Source of the DNA: Lycocorax pyrrhopterus obiensis
Lineage: Eukaryota; Chordata; Aves; Passeriformes; Paradisaeidae
Direction: 5' to 3'
DNA length: 64,000 bases
Assembly (NCBI GenBank): GCA_014706295.1
Contig: JACSVZ010000002.1
Location: forward strand, 14,864,494-14,928,493
In this document: positions 46,233-60,400 of the stretch, piece by piece
Layout: every line of letters begins with the position of its first letter
Position numbering within the stretch: the first letter of the stretch is position 1
Notes under the pieces: generated by a model
Database searches by the model: none
The model's input: only the letters and a program-made list of their open reading frames with translations
What the model was told of the DNA's origin: nothing
Made by a program: the position numbers and the translations under genes

Positions 46233-49200
46233 GTGATTTTCAAGGCCTACTGATACACTGTGCTGTATCCACCCATATATACATAGTCCTTACCTGTTCC
46301 ATTGTGGTTCATTCTGGAAAACGGCCTCCATGACTGGGGGACCCCAATACTCCTCACTCCCCAAACCCTTCTGAGGTATATAACCCAGTTACAATTTAAG
46401 CCTCACTTATTTATCAGATTTAACTCAAAGGTGTTCTATATAGTTCAGAGGCTGCTTTATATCTGATTCTAAAAAAGCTAGTATTCCCCATGAGCAGCAA
46501 AAATACCTAAATCTTCCTCCAACCTAGAAACATACCTTAATAGTAAAGTGTCATATTTAAGTATTCATGCATCTGGACAGACACAGGAGGCATCGTTCAC
46601 CGTACCTGCACTCAGACTTGGCCATGCCCAGAAGCTGCATCCCCACAGCACCATGCCCAACCTTACCACCCTGCTGCGTCTTTGTGACGTTTCACGGTCT
46701 CACCATAAAGCAAGAGTGACCTCCTGCATAAAGGATATTCAGAAGTTCAATACAACTAAGAACTGAATTAACTTCAGAATTCAATTAAGAACTTCATAGC
46801 TATCAAAACATTTACCTACACCCATAAACACCTTAAAAAGCAGTGTAAAGGGTCCACTCTTCTCAGTCTTTCCCCACAGTAAGGCAGTACTGGTATTCTA
46901 TGCAGCTATACCTTCTTATTGGATTCCTGCATCTTAAATAAAGCATATTACACACAGTGAAGTGATAAAATTACAGCTGACTACAGCAAGATCTACATAA
47001 AAGCAAGAAACAAGCTTTGCTATTTCAGTTCCCAGACAATAGAGAAGTAGAAAAGGTTCAGATGTCAACAGGCATCTTAGAACACGTTCATTTCCACATT
47101 AGGTATGTTACTTTTTCATCTGGTTCACTGTCATCTCCCTCACAACAGCCCTTAGTGAATACTTAGAAAAGGAAAATACTTAGAAAACACACCCTCTCAG
47201 CCATAATGTCACCAAAATTTGGTTCATTCCCCAACGCTTAAAAACTTTTGTTTTCTTGGGTGTACGCCCTCCATCTATCTCAAGTTCCATCATTTGTTTA
47301 TAAGAGCTGGGGCAGTGTTCCACATAACTAAGTTTTATTAACCACCTTTTTTTTTTTTTAACCTGTGTCAGGGAAATGGATCTATGCCTGAAGAGAAATT
47401 AATTACTTTCCTCCAAAAATATGCACTATCTTATATGTCTTAAATACATCATCTTCTGTTGCTATACATTTATTGATAAGCCACCCCTGATTTTTCCATT
47501 TGTTCTGTATATGACAGTTTACTTTCATGCTAACAACTTTTGGTAACGCCAAAGCCTCTTATTGCAGTTTACAGTATTTTCACAACCAGAGTTTTCTGGA
47601 AGAAACAAAGAGTCAACTATACATGATTTCTTACTTGTACGAGCATTTTGGGAGGGAGGATTTCAAGCTTTTCCTAATATTAGAAAGGATACCTTCACTG
47701 CACTACTGCCAATAAAACAGAAAGTTCGCTTCTCATTCAATATGCAACTAAGCTTATAACCTGGTAACTGAGAAGTCTAGCGTTAGAGTAGTTTCAGTGG
47801 TTGCTGTAAGCCTCATGATAATTTGCTTTCAGCTACTTCACAACCTTGCAGAAGCCATGGAAGACTATTAAGTCGTGATAAACAAAAGAAAGAATTGTGA
47901 TACATTTCCCACCACACTGAGAAGGGCAGAGTTTGGATCCACAAAGCACAATGAACTGGAAACGTGACAGGTCTGAACCCTCAAGGTGTTTTAGGACAAG
48001 ATACTCATCACTATCGTCAGAGATCAAGAAAGTTGCAATCCCACAGTGGCATTTCACAAGCAAATAGGAAAGGATCATGCAAATGAAACTGGAAAAATCC
48101 CATGACGTTTGGGTACCAATTATGATGCTACATTTTCTCAACACCAAAAAAATTCAAGTTCACCATAAAGTACAAAAGGGTCTAGAGCAAGCTGAGCCCC
48201 AAAATGAATGAAAAGCAGTAAAGACAAAAACCACAAAAAACTTTTAACTGTTATTTGCATTTATTAGTATCAGATGTGACCTCTATAAAGAGTAAAAAGA
48301 AAAAATACAGTTTGAGTTTTATAAAATATATCTATATAAAGACTAGAGATATACAGCCGTGTTTACACACACACACACACACATATAAATAACTACAATT
48401 ATTTATGAAGTGCCTAACATCCTTGAAAATCACTGCAACCTCTTTGGCAGTCAACAACTATAGGAAAAACAATTTTATTGTAATCGAGTAAGGGGGACCT
48501 CAGTCCTTGCCGTGTTTGTACTCTAACCATCTGAGCTGAGCACAGAAGCAGGAATGGAAAAGGGAAGAAAAGATACAACAGAAAAGATACAACTTAGCTA
48601 TGAAACAAATGAGTTAAAAATAAACCCAACTCTCACATGATAGCAGAATATTACTCAGTATGTTAGGACCATGACACAGTAAATGGCGAAGAATATGATA
48701 CACATACACAGATGAAAGTAGCACAACAGCTACACCTATATGAGCTGTAAATGAGAATGAAACCCAATACTTACACAGTAAAAACTTTAAAAACTAGCAG
48801 GTGGGCAGCCCACATGGGATAAAATATCAGATAATGAAACTCAAGCTTAGAGATAACATTCCAAAGAAGGTCTTGGGGCACACAAAAGAATCTGCATATG
48901 AACCTGAGTTCACTTCAATAGGAACACTGACCAAAAGCACAGCCCTACTTTTATCATACTATAATAAAATTATTTTTAACTTTATGAAGTAATTATACTA
49001 AATTACCCCAAGGAATTCAAAACTTAAAAACCAGAGTCTTGTCTTCTGACCTGCTTGTGAAAAGCCCTGCTTCATTTCTCACTTCTGACCCTACTTGCTT
49101 ACTCATTTAGAACACAGTTTAATAGATAATTCCAATTACATAGAATCAAATAGTTTAAGGACAGGTATAAGCATCCTAGTCATGATGATGTGTCTATACT

Positions 49201-49746
49201 GCTTCTGTCAGTTGACATACCAGGTACAATGGATGTTTTACCAAATCCCTGGAGAAATGAATCAGGGTAACTAAATGATGCATTTATTTAACTTGCCACT
49301 AGGTACAACAAAACAAAAACGGGCACCTAATCTTCAGTTCTGAATTCTGCTCTTCAATCCACAGGTTAACCTGGGCTACTCAGAAGCCATCCTATACAAC
49401 TGGCTGCATTGTGGACACAGCAGCCCACGTCCAGCTGTCCTGCCACATGGAGTACATCTTCTCTCAGCTGACCAGCAGGGAATTTCCAAGACAATGTGTA
49501 CTTTACCCTGCTGAGCAAAGGATTAGAACAATGAAAAAAGGATCAGTGACAGAATGGCTTAACGTGGTTCTTGCCAATAATATGAAAAGATGAGCCAGTT
49601 GTCAGAAAGTATCCATGGGAAAGGTTCATTTTGCTTTCTAAAGTCACTCTGAATTAGCTACATATTGGTGCAGGTGGCAGGTCTGCCGAGAAGGAATTTG
49701 ACAGGGCAATTTTTTATCACTCTATAGCTTAGAAGTTATATATAGA
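46233..49746 (-). other. ZEB1: ZEB1 intron 1 between CR1 copies
   Basis: 3.5 kb of AT-rich sequence with an (AC)n microsatellite at 48365-48383. A short GC-richer stretch at about 46560-46720 is unclassified. No gene or RNA is recognised. Confidence 0.75.
48365..48383. repeat. (AC)9.5 microsatellite
   Basis: Uninterrupted alternation of A and C over 19 bp. Confidence 0.95.
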
Positions 49747-50440
49747 GAATCATAAAAACACGGGATGGTTTGGGTTGGAAGGGACCTTACAGATCACCTA
49801 GTTCCAGCCCAGGTGCTGGACCTTGCACTTGGCCTGGTTGAGGTTTGCGTGGGCCCAGCTCTCAAGCCTGTCACGGCATCCCTTCCCTCCAGCGGAAGGA
49901 ACTCCGCACCACAGAGCTCGGTGTCATCAGCAAACTTGCTGAGGGTGCGGTTCATCGCACTGCCCACGTTACTGACAAAGGTGTCAAACAGCGCCGGCCC
50001 CAGTGGTAACCCCTGGAATGCCCCTCGGCACTGCTCTCCACTTGGACATCGAGCCCTTTTGAGTGTGACTAATCAGCCAATTTCTTATCCACCGACTGCT
50101 GCGTCCATCAAATCCACGTCTCTCCAGTTTAGAGACAAGCATGTCCTGTGGGACACTGTTGAATTCTTCCCACAAGTCCAGAGAGATGACATAGCTGCTC
50201 TTCCCTTATCTACCACTGCCATACCTCTGTCATACAAGGCCACCAAATTTGTCAGACATGATTTGCCCTTAGTGAAACCATATTGGCTGTCACTAATCAT
50301 TTTCTTATTTTCCATATGCCTTAGCATAGTCTCCAGGAGGATCTGCTCCATGGACTTGCTGGGCACTGAAGTCTTTCTTTCTTCCCTTTTTAAAAATGGG
50401 GTTATGCTTTCCCTTTTCCAGGTCCATATATAAATCATCA
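49747..50440 (-). mobile_element. CR1 LINE fragment with reverse-transcriptase remnant
   Basis: The + strand starts with the inverted 3' end agaatcataaaaacacggga then tttgggttggaagggacctt. Further right, the minus-strand frame at 50085-50444 reads as CR1 reverse transcriptase, with [20 protein letters not shown] preceded by [14 protein letters not shown]. The 3' end is joined to an internal region with part of the element missing between them. Frameshifts and stops make it inactive. Confidence 0.9.
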
Positions 50441-51984
50441 TCAAGAAGAAATTAGCCTAAGATGAAAATACATGAAAGGATGATTTCTATATTTCTATTT
50501 CAATGTTTTAAAATCATTATTAACCTCACACACTGAAGACAGACTACAAAAATCTTATTATTTGTAGGAAATGTCATTGAATTAATGTGATACGCTTGAA
50601 TTTAAAGTACTGCTTCCGGGAGAAAAACTGAACAATGTCATCAAGTATTTTAGGATCCATATAACCTGATTGCATGAGGAACATAAGACATTTCATTGTA
50701 ATGAAGAAAAAAGCACTACAGCATTAAAAGTAGTTCACTAGATGAAGTCTCACCTTTGCACCTATGCCAGAGCTTCAACTAATCTATCAAAAAAATATTC
50801 CTGTTTGTTAAACCTAGTAAAATATTTCAGACAGTAAACATGATTACAACTTTTAAATAACACCTATATTTGAAATTACTTCATCCAAAGACAATTTCAC
50901 AGGTTCCCTCCATGTCAGGCTTGCAAGGCATAATGATAAACTGCTTTTATTTTCAGAACTTAGAAAAGTGTGCTTCAGAGGAAGACAACTTTTTTCATCT
51001 TTGCTTTTCAATTACTATTCTGAAACATAAAGGTGCTCTTATTTGACTAAAGACACAGAAAAGCATACATTTATAAGATAAGTGGTAATAAGTCTCACAT
51101 TTCTCTTCCCAGCTGGTAAGAGAGACTCTCACACAGCACAAGGGAGGTGAGGGGTGCTGAGACAGAACACAAAGTTCCCCAGATCTCTGCCAGCTTTATA
51201 AAAGGTCAGAGCCTGGGGCTCCAGCTTCCTGGAGCTCCTGGGCTGCTGCTGACACATGAGAAGTGAGAGTGGGAAGGAGGGAATTTTCCCGATTAAGTGA
51301 ATGGCTCAAGAAATCCCTGGACAGGTGGAGGTGGCAGTGTCAAGAGAGGCTTAGATGAAAAAAGTCAGGAATCCACATCTGCAAGTGTGTATTTATGTTT
51401 ACTTTATTAGTTAGCAGCTTAGAGTTTGTTCTGTACACATACAGTAGCCTTATCTACTTAAACTAAAAATTGTTCTGAAGAATATCCTTTTAATTCCTGT
51501 ACAGGAATTTTTTCAGGAAGTACTTACATGGCAAGTCCTCCTCCCACAGGTTAGTTAACTAAAATTTGTGTACAGAGCAACCTTATTTAAACTGTTCTCT
51601 AAAAGCAAATTGAAATAGTCACATTGAAGCAAATGACAAAAAGACAGGTTTGAAGGTGAGAAAAAAAATTTCGTAACACAAAGTCAACTTTAAACTTGAA
51701 ACTATGAATTGATCTTAGAGATTAAAAAAGAGGAAGTGAAAAGTTACTTTTGCATGGTACCATCTGAAATTAAAGGTTTTACTTAAAAAATGCTTACACA
51801 TTAACTTTAGCTCTTAAAACAATTATTTTATAACTTAACTTTGGAAAGATTCTAAGAATAGACTGGTAAGAAATGCCACAAAATAAATTCTTCCTCCAGA
51901 ATCAGTGACAAGCAGTTAACAGATCAACAGCCCTCTTCAAGCTGTGCCAGTTAGATTATTTCCAGTAATGTAATATCCTCTTAT
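50441..51984 (-). other. ZEB1: ZEB1 intron 1 between CR1 copies
   Basis: 1.5 kb. A slightly GC-richer part lies at about 51120-51350; otherwise AT-rich, with nothing recognisable. Confidence 0.75.
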
Positions 51985-52512
51985 ACCCAAATCATAGATC
52001 ATCTAGTTCCAACCCCTTGCCATGGGCAGGGACACCTTTCACTCCACCAGGTTGCTCAAAGCCTGATCCCACCTGGCCTTGAACACTTCCAAGGATGGGG
52101 CAGCCACAGCTTCTCTGGGCAACCTATTCAGTGCCTCACCAGTAAGGAATTTCTTCCTAATATCTAATCTAAACCTCCCCTTGCTCAGTTTGAAGCCATT
52201 CCCCCTTGTCCTGTCACTACACATCGTTGTAAAAAGTCTCCAATTTTCTTGAAGGCTCCCTTCAGATACTGGAAAGCCACAGTCAGGTCACCCCAAAGCC
52301 TTCTCTTTTCCAGGCTGAAATATCCCAATTCTCCCACCCTTTCCTTGTAGGAGAGGTGCTCCATCCCTCTGATCGTCTTGGTGGCTTCCTCTGGACTCAC
52401 TCCAACAGGTCAATGCCCTTCCTGTGCTGGGAATGCCAGAGCTGGACACAGCACTGCAGGTGGGGTCTCACCAGAACAAAGCAGAGGGGCAGAATCACCT
52501 CCCTCAACCTCG
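51985..52512 (-). mobile_element. CR1 LINE fragment with 3' end
   Basis: The + strand reads atcatagatcatctagttcc, ccatgggcagggacaccttt, caccaggttgctcaaagcct, ggccttgaacacttccaagg and so on to agctggacacagcactgcag: a textbook inverted avian CR1 3' region of about 530 bp. It is in the same orientation as ZEB1 transcription. Confidence 0.95.
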
Positions 52513-53177
52513 TTAGATCTTTTTTATTTAATCTAACTTTGAATAGTATCTCAATAACATTAACATCACAAATCAGCCCCAACTCCACTCAGAGCATCTC
52601 TGCAGGGGTGGCTAAATGTTGTGCCCCGCACACCCTCCTCTCCTGGCTGTGCAGCCCACTTACTGAATACACAACACATGTGCATGCATATACCTATAAA
52701 TTTAGAAAACAGATCATGATTGCACTTATAATTTTGGAAGCACAGGTAAGAGACCAGAAGAAATACTTTAATTTTCAATAGTTAGGAAAACAAACCTCTC
52801 CACAATATCGGTCTTCAGGTGTGATGGCAATTTCAAACCCAGAAGTAAATTGTGTCTGTCACTTAAACAGATAAAAATACAGTTTTTATAGCACTTTTTA
52901 GGAGCAGCTGTGCATTCACCAACAGAGAATTCATTTCAACTCTGAAAAATTTTTCTGCAATGAGCAAAAGAGAAATATAAGTGGTAAATATTAGCACATG
53001 CATGACTAAAATAAGAAAATTCAGTATCTTGTCAGAGGCATCTTCATGGTCTAAACAGAACAGAAAAGTGACCAGGTATTTTGAGCTGTGCATAACTTCA
53101 AAAAAGCAGCATGTCTTCTAATTTTCACCATTTGTAGTTACAATAGAAAATACATTCATGAGCTTTAAAGAATTTAA
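52513..53177 (-). other. ZEB1: ZEB1 intron 1 between CR1 copies
   Basis: About 0.66 kb. The left end (to about 52660) is of moderate GC and may be more CR1 sequence too diverged to claim; the rest is AT-rich. Confidence 0.65.
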
Positions 53178-53395
53178 TTACAGAATCAAGGTTGGAAAAG
53201 CCCTCTGGGGTCAAGGAGTCCAACCTCTGACTGGATACCACCATGTCAAGTGCCACATCCAATCTTTTTTTATGCACCTCCAGGGATGGTGACTCTACCA
53301 CCTCCCTGGGCAGCCATTTCCAATGTCTAATTCCCCCTTCTGTGAGGAAATTCTTCCTACTGTTACAGAAAACTTACACCTTCTGTTCCAATGTT
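53178..53395 (-). mobile_element. Short CR1 LINE fragment, 3' end
   Basis: The + strand reads cagaatcaaggttggaaaag, aggagtccaacctctgactg, cacctccagggatggtgact and gtgaggaaattcttcctact, an inverted CR1 3' region. It is diverged and truncated after about 215 bp. Confidence 0.88.
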
Positions 53396-55867
53396 GGTTG
53401 TGAGAGGCATTTTGTTATTGCACAGACTAATTGCAGTTGTCCCACCACATCTGAATGTAAAATCCTTAAAACAATAATCTGACATCAGGTGGGGGGAGGT
53501 TAAAAAAAATACACTTCAATACTGAAACTCTGATACTCAGCTCATTGACTGTCCTCCTCTGAAATACTCTGTAAGAGTAGACTGGAAGAGCCTGTGGCTC
53601 TTGACGTGACAGTACAACCTCACATAAGCATTTTTTTGAAAAATTAATGTTTTGACCGTGTTATTTGATTCCAACAAAAAAGATCCAAGTGCCAGACCTA
53701 ATGTCTAGAATTGTTGCCAGTTGAGGATTTCACTGATAAGAGAATTAAATTAGACCTAATGAAGTTAAACAGTAAAAAAAGCCAAGTGGGCTGACTGCAG
53801 GTCCTATGCTCTCTCAGCACACCACGACTATGACAGCAAACCCTAACAGAAGCAGCAATAAAAGCAATAGTTTCTGCTACTGCTCATATTTATTATCTTA
53901 AACTACAGCACATCACAAAACATACTTGAAAAATAATGTTGCATTAGATAATTGAGAGGAAAACTCGTCCAGCCGATCACACTGCAAAGCACCAAATTTT
54001 GGGGAGGTGTCACCTGTTGCAGTGACAGGTGGATATTCACTGGAGGGCAAAGACAGAAGGGGTTTGCTGTGGCACTGCTTTGCCAGTTTCCTTGCCCTCT
54101 TCCATAGGTCTGTCAGCATCCCATCCGTGACAGCAAATAACTTTTCCTCTCAAACCTTTACAGCTTACAGTTTTATTTGTTCCTAGATTTTGCTATGAGA
54201 ATAGGAAATCCTTACAGCCTGAGACACGCTACTCTCCTTCAAAGCAGAAGAAAATAAAGACTGTGGGTGAACAAGTAGCTGGAAAAACTCCCCTGATAAT
54301 AGGCAGTATGCTAGGATGAAGAAAGTAAAATGTTCTTTACTTCTGCTTCTTCCAGGCCTCTGGCTAACTGAATATCTTCTCCAAGACATTAAGTGGCAGC
54401 AAGATGGGTATCAACTTGCAAGCAGCTTTTCAAGTGTTCCACTATTCATCCAACAAAATCCGTGCTGTCCTGCTCGCTGATATTCTGTCCAATTTTTAAG
54501 CTTTTAATTACATTAAAAATTACTTTCAGAATCTAATACATGAAAAAAAAAGTGTTCAACAGCCTTTGTGGAGTCAACAAAATTGCTATAAATACATTGG
54601 TCCTCATTTTTGGAATGAAGAGAGAGCTCCACATCAGCATAAAGAAGAAACTGCCTGCCAGGTCCAAGGGGTCTGGACTCTCAGATTCTGGATTAGAGGG
54701 TGTGCTCCCGCATTCTCAACATTATTGATATTCTGTTTTAAAAACTGAAAAACATAATTTTTATGTTTTCCTTCTCATGTACAAAGCTACTTGAACATTT
54801 TCTGGTTTATTATAACAATGTCAAACGTCCTAGATACTTAGTAAGAGCAAATTCCTGTAACCAGTTGCTATGCTGTAGCTATTAGGTGAGCAAGCTGTAT
54901 CTCAGGAAGGATGTGAAGAGTTCTGAAATTTTAGAAGCTAAAAATAGTTGGCAGCTCAAAACAAACCCAAAATTAATTGTATTAAACAGTTTTTAGTGTG
55001 TGAAGAAAAAACTGTCATATCTAGAAACGTATTCAAATTTTGATACTGTACAAAATTCCCCAATTACAAAGCACACGTGACCGGGCACAACTGCTAGCTT
55101 TGAGAAGTAAAGCAGAAAATCATGCACATGAAAGGAAAAAAAGTTAAAGCAGGTCTAACGTTTGGGTTTGGTTTTGGTTTTTTAAGACTCTGAATCTACC
55201 CTGAATAATTTTTCTTTAGGTCAGTGCTTCATTTCCTTGCCTTAGTTGTCATCTTTATATATTGATTTTTAAAATTTTTCTGCAGGAAAAATTAAACTAC
55301 TATTTTCAATAAAACGATATTGCTACAAGTGTACAATTTCTGGGGGATGTAGGATAGAAACAGGACAATTCAAAGGAATCGTTTTTATTTTACAGATCAA
55401 TAAGTTATTTTTAAGAATTCTGCTAACAGTATCTAGGAAAGTGTATTAACAAACTTGAATTCATAATACAGTCACCTGTATCATCCTCAAGAAAGTTTCA
55501 CGATCTACAGATGGAATGCTGAAAGCCACTGGCAGATACCCTCTGCAGGGCATGTGATACATCAACATTCGAACTAATACCCAGTTGGAGAAATTAATCT
55601 GAAAAGCACTGAACATTGTAGAAGAGATAAGAGCAGACTCAGCACATAAAAATAACTCAGCATAGATTACATAAAATACCTAATCAGGAGTTAAGCAAGG
55701 AAGATGACTGCACAGCTGAGGGGAAAATAATGCCTCCTGCAAATTCAGGTTGAGGCCCTACTACACTATACTGCATTTTTCACTCACATAACCACCTGCT
55801 CTTTTTTCACGGGACTTTTGTCTGATTCCACATACAAGACAGGCAATGTTCCTCCACTATGCAGGTT
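53396..55867 (-). other. ZEB1: ZEB1 intron 1 between CR1 copies
   Basis: 2.5 kb of AT-rich intron with no recognised element, RNA or coding sequence. Confidence 0.75.
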
Positions 55868-57470
55868 GTCAGATTTAATTTGCAGAAGCATCACTGTGAG
55901 AATGTTCAACTCCCAGCTGACTCTGAAATTGTGTGGGATCTACTGCTCCAGCTGGATCCCTACAAATCTATGGGGTCTGATGGGATTCATCCAAGAATCC
56001 TCAAAGAGCTGGCTGATGTCATTGCAAAACCTCTCTTGATGAGCAGTCTCAAGACTCCAGAGAGGTCCCAGCTGGATGGAAGCTGGCAGAATATTGTTCC
56101 AATTTTGAAGAAGGGCAAGAAGAAGGACCCCAGAAACCACAGGCCTGTTGGTATCACTTCAGTGCCCAGTAAAATCATGGAAAGGCAGTATTGAAAAACA
56201 CCTGAAGAACAACACAGTCACTGGTCACAGCCAGCATGGTCTCATGAGGGAAAGTCCTGCTTGTAGAACCTGATTTCCTTCTATGACAGGGTAACCCACT
56301 GAGCTGATCTAGGAAAGCCAGTAGATGTAACCTTTTTGGACTTGAGCAAAGTTTTTGATATTCTCTCACAACATGCTTACAGACAAAGCACCCAGCTCAC
56401 AGCTGGATAACCCTGTTACATGACAGGTGAGCAACTGGATCCCAGGCTGGGCACAAAGAGTTACAGTGAATGGGGTGACATCAGGCTGGTGACCTGTCAC
56501 TAGTGGGGTTCCACAGGGCTCCATCCTCAGCCCAGTTCTCTTCAACAGCTTCATCAATGACTCAAAGGAACACTAGGTAAGTCTGCCAATGACACCAAAT
56601 TAGGAGGAGCTGTCAACTCCCTTGAGGGCAGAGAGGCCCTGCAAATTAGAGGTCTGAGCAATCACCAACCACATGAAGTTCAACAAGGCAAAGCGCTGGA
56701 TTCTGCACCTGGGATGGGGCAATCCTGGTTGTGTGTATAGACTGGGGAATGAGAGGCTGGAGAGCAGTGCCACGGAAAGGGACCTGGGGGTCCTGGTCCA
56801 TGGCAGGTTGAACATGAGCCAGCAGTGCCCTGGCAGCCAGGAGGGCCAAGCGTGTCCTGGGGGGCATCAGGCACAGCATCACCAGCTGGGCAAGGGAGGG
56901 GATTGTCCCGCTCTGCTCTGCACTGGGGTAGCCTCACCTCGAGTCCTGGGGGCAGTTTTGGGTGCCACAATACAAAAAAGACATTGAGCTGTTAGAGAGT
57001 GCCCAAAGAAGGCCCCTGAGCATGGTGAAGGGCCTTGAGGGGAAGCCATGTGAGGAGAGGCTGAGATCACTTGGTTTGTTCAGCTGGAGAAGAGGAGACT
57101 GAGGGGAGACCTCGCTGTGGTCTTCAACAACCTCATGAGGGGAAGCAGAGGGGCAGGTACTGATCTTTTCACTCTCGTGACCAGTGACAGGACTCGAGGG
57201 AACAGCACGAAGCTGTGGTGCGAGATGTTTATGTTGAATACCAGGAAAAGGTTTTTCACCCAGAGGATGGTTGATCATTGGAACAGGTTCCCCAGGGTAG
57301 TGGGCACAGCACCAGCCTGACAGAACTCAAGAAGTGTTTGGACAACGCACTCAGGGACATGGTGAGATCGCTGGAGTGTCCTGTGTAGGGCCTCGATGAG
57401 AGTTGGACTTGATGATCCTGGTAGGTCCCTTCCACCTCAGCATATTTTTTTTTATATTTTTATGATCCTA
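55868..57470 (+). mobile_element. Longest CR1 LINE copy: partial reverse transcriptase to 3' end
   Basis: About 1.6 kb. The + frame near 55930-56170 reads LLLQLDPYKSMGSDGIHPRI then LKELADVIAKPLL and, later, NHRPVGITSVPSKIMER, which are CR1 reverse-transcriptase landmarks. Frameshifts follow. Downstream come the CR1 segments aatgagaggctggagagcag, ggcatcaggcacagcatcac, ctggagaagaggagactgag and aggaaaaggtttttcaccca, ending with gatgatcctggtaggtccct near 57430. It is 5'-truncated, inactive and antisense to ZEB1. Confidence 0.93.
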
Positions 57471-60400
57471 CAATTCTTTGTATCCATGTACTTAAACATC
57501 TTCACAATATCACTCTGACAATAGAAGAGTAGACTTCACTTGATAAAGTAAGACCAGATTTAAAAATTAAATAAAAAAGCCACCAACACAAACCAAAGTG
57601 TTCAATAATTTGAAAGTTCAAGTTTTTGGAAGTATTTATCATTTTGACAGCCACATACATGTGCAGATGAGAATTTTAACAGAGTGCAGCTGCTCCTGTG
57701 AACACCAAGTGTTCTACAAAAGTGACCTGAGCAGCAGCTACACAGCCAGAGCAAGCTCTGTTCACTGATCACTGAATGAGGAACAGATGGGATGGAAAGC
57801 CATAAATTACAAACCGTTGTAACCACTACTGTTCCAGGTATGCAGTGGTCATGCTTCACATTTTACATATACTATTTCCTTCCACTGGTGACCTTGCTCA
57901 TCTCTTGGATCCTGGCTGCTCTGCATAATGACTGCAACACCTCGGTGTCAGACAGGATCTCAGATTTGTACCCCTCCTTTCTTCTCAACACTGAGAGTAA
58001 TGTTGGCAAATTTATTTTGTCTCTCAAGTGTTTCCAGTCAGAGACCTGAAATAACCTTGCATCGATATCTTTGAAAGATACTATTCATTAAATCCTGAAG
58101 ACAGATGAGAATGAAAGCAAAAGCTTGAACACAAAGCTTTACCTGTACAGAAGTCTCTGGTACCTTAAAAGCTTCTGCAAACATTTACACTCTTCTTGTC
58201 CCAATAACCTGAGTTGATATCAGCCCTGGCAAGGAGCCACAGCCTGTTCCTTGATCCTTTCCTTAGAGCCTTCTCTTCCCCATCAGCTAGTTTACAGGTC
58301 ATCTCTTTACGGTTCCTTTACTTTAGCCCACAGAATTCAAAGAGGTTAACAAATATCAAAGTAATGTGACAGGCACACAGAACTTAATATTCAATTAAAA
58401 AATACTACACCGAGCCTTTTCTCAGGTGCATACATGATTGGGCTAATTCAGGTTTTGCAGGTAGTTTCTCCACAGTTTTTAAAACATTTGTTGTTTTATT
58501 ATTTTTCTTTTTAGGTGATATCCCAAGATCATAAGCAGTTAATGAAATCATGCTAAAGAGAACCACACTCATGTCTGAGGTTCAGTAGCAAAATCCTGCT
58601 GAACAAAGTGGTTTTTCGGCTATGGATTCAGTTCGAGAGACAGTAAGGACACCTAAAAACAATCATTTTGAGGACTCCTGAAATTCTAAGAGCTATTATG
58701 ATTAGTAGCAAAAAAATGGTATCATTTAAATACTTAAGATGGAACACACCTTACTTACTAGACCTCTGATGTGAACTAAATCTTAACAACAGTACACATT
58801 TATAAACTGCACTTGAGAACCCTGAATTCTGAGTATTCTTATGGGTACATTACTAACTATATCAAAGCCTTCTTTCCTGGCCCTAAATTTACCATACTTT
58901 TGCAACAGATAGATACCTTTTCTCAGTTAAAAAGCAAATGAAAAGTCTTAATGAAACCTTACAGAACACTGTGTTCAGAACTTAAGACAAATCATTTGCT
59001 CAACTTTCACTTCATAAACTTTGCAAAGTTACTCCACAGCAAAAAGGAATTTTTAATAGAGACATGAGGAAAGGAAGGAAGAAACATAAGGAAGAAACAG
59101 CATAAACTCCAGCATGAAGACTTAAGTTTTCACAAAGCAATAAGCAACAATGAAAAAAACCAAAAACAAAACAAAAAAGGAAACAAAATCTTGCTTTTAC
59201 AAGGTAGCATGTTACCCAGATGAAGCATACATGTAATACATATTTTAAATAATTAGTCAGATATTGGTTCTAAGATTAAATCTGAGAGTCTGGAACTGCT
59301 GTTATAAGGAAAATCTGGTAAAGCAGATGTTTAAGGATTGAAAGGAAAAGAACAGATGAGGGCAGTATAGATTTTTGTCAATTAATACTTTAGAAGATAA
59401 GGAAATACTTACAGCTATTTTTAACCACAGCTTCCTGCTGTTTTCCAGACTTACATTTAAATCAAAGTGCCACTTGCAAAGTAAAACTGCAACTCTGACA
59501 ACTTTCACAAGCTGAAGCTGTTCCAAGAAAAGAAAAAAACCAACAAAACAAAACACAAACCCAAACAGGATCCTTCTAACTCTTCTTCCCTAAGCAATCT
59601 GTGCCATATCAGCTTATGCTAGACAGGAAGGATCTCAAAGGGTCATGTTTTCAGTGCCATAATGTAAAAGCAAACACTGAAAAACAGGAGAAAGAAGTAT
59701 TGATTCTTACAGGTCAAACAGGCGCAAACAGAAAGGAAGAAATAAGTGGTGTCAAGAAAAACAGAAATTAGCAAAATTTCCAAGAAGAAGAACAGAACAG
59801 ATTAAGTTGACTAGTCATTACACTAATTAAAAATGCTCTATATTTTCTCTAGGAAGTGCACTAAAATACATTCCTTTTCCGTTTTACAGGTGTACCTAAT
59901 TTAAAACAGCATGAAACTTATAAATAGGAAAAAATCAAATAATCTATTTCCTCGAGATTGTTTGTTGCTCCACTTGTAACATGCAATTCCAGCTCAAGTA
60001 CCATGCTAAAAATCCTCTTACTACCATCAGGAAAAATTGGGTTTCTTTTCCCAGATCATTGAAATTGAAACCAAAAAGACAAGAAAAAAATACAGATATA
60101 TATGTTGTACAGCCTTAATAAAGAGGCAGAGAAACCCAGAAATGGAACAATTCTAACATATTAAAGGCAGAAGTTACCATGTATTTTTATGTAATGGCAC
60201 CTTAATGGGTTGAAGTTTTTTTCCCTATGTGTCACAGGATGACAGTTTTACTTTCAGAAATTAGATATTTAAAAAGCCATGATCATAAAAACACATACAA
60301 ACACCCTGAATTTAAGGGGATAAACCTAAAAATCAGTGCACTGAAATGGTAGACTAGTTTTACACAAAGTGAAACTTGGGTGAAAGCAAGTGTAATTCCA

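Noticed and set aside
49765..50433. 222-codon open frame on the + strand
   Set aside because: It is antisense to a CR1 reverse-transcriptase remnant on the minus strand.
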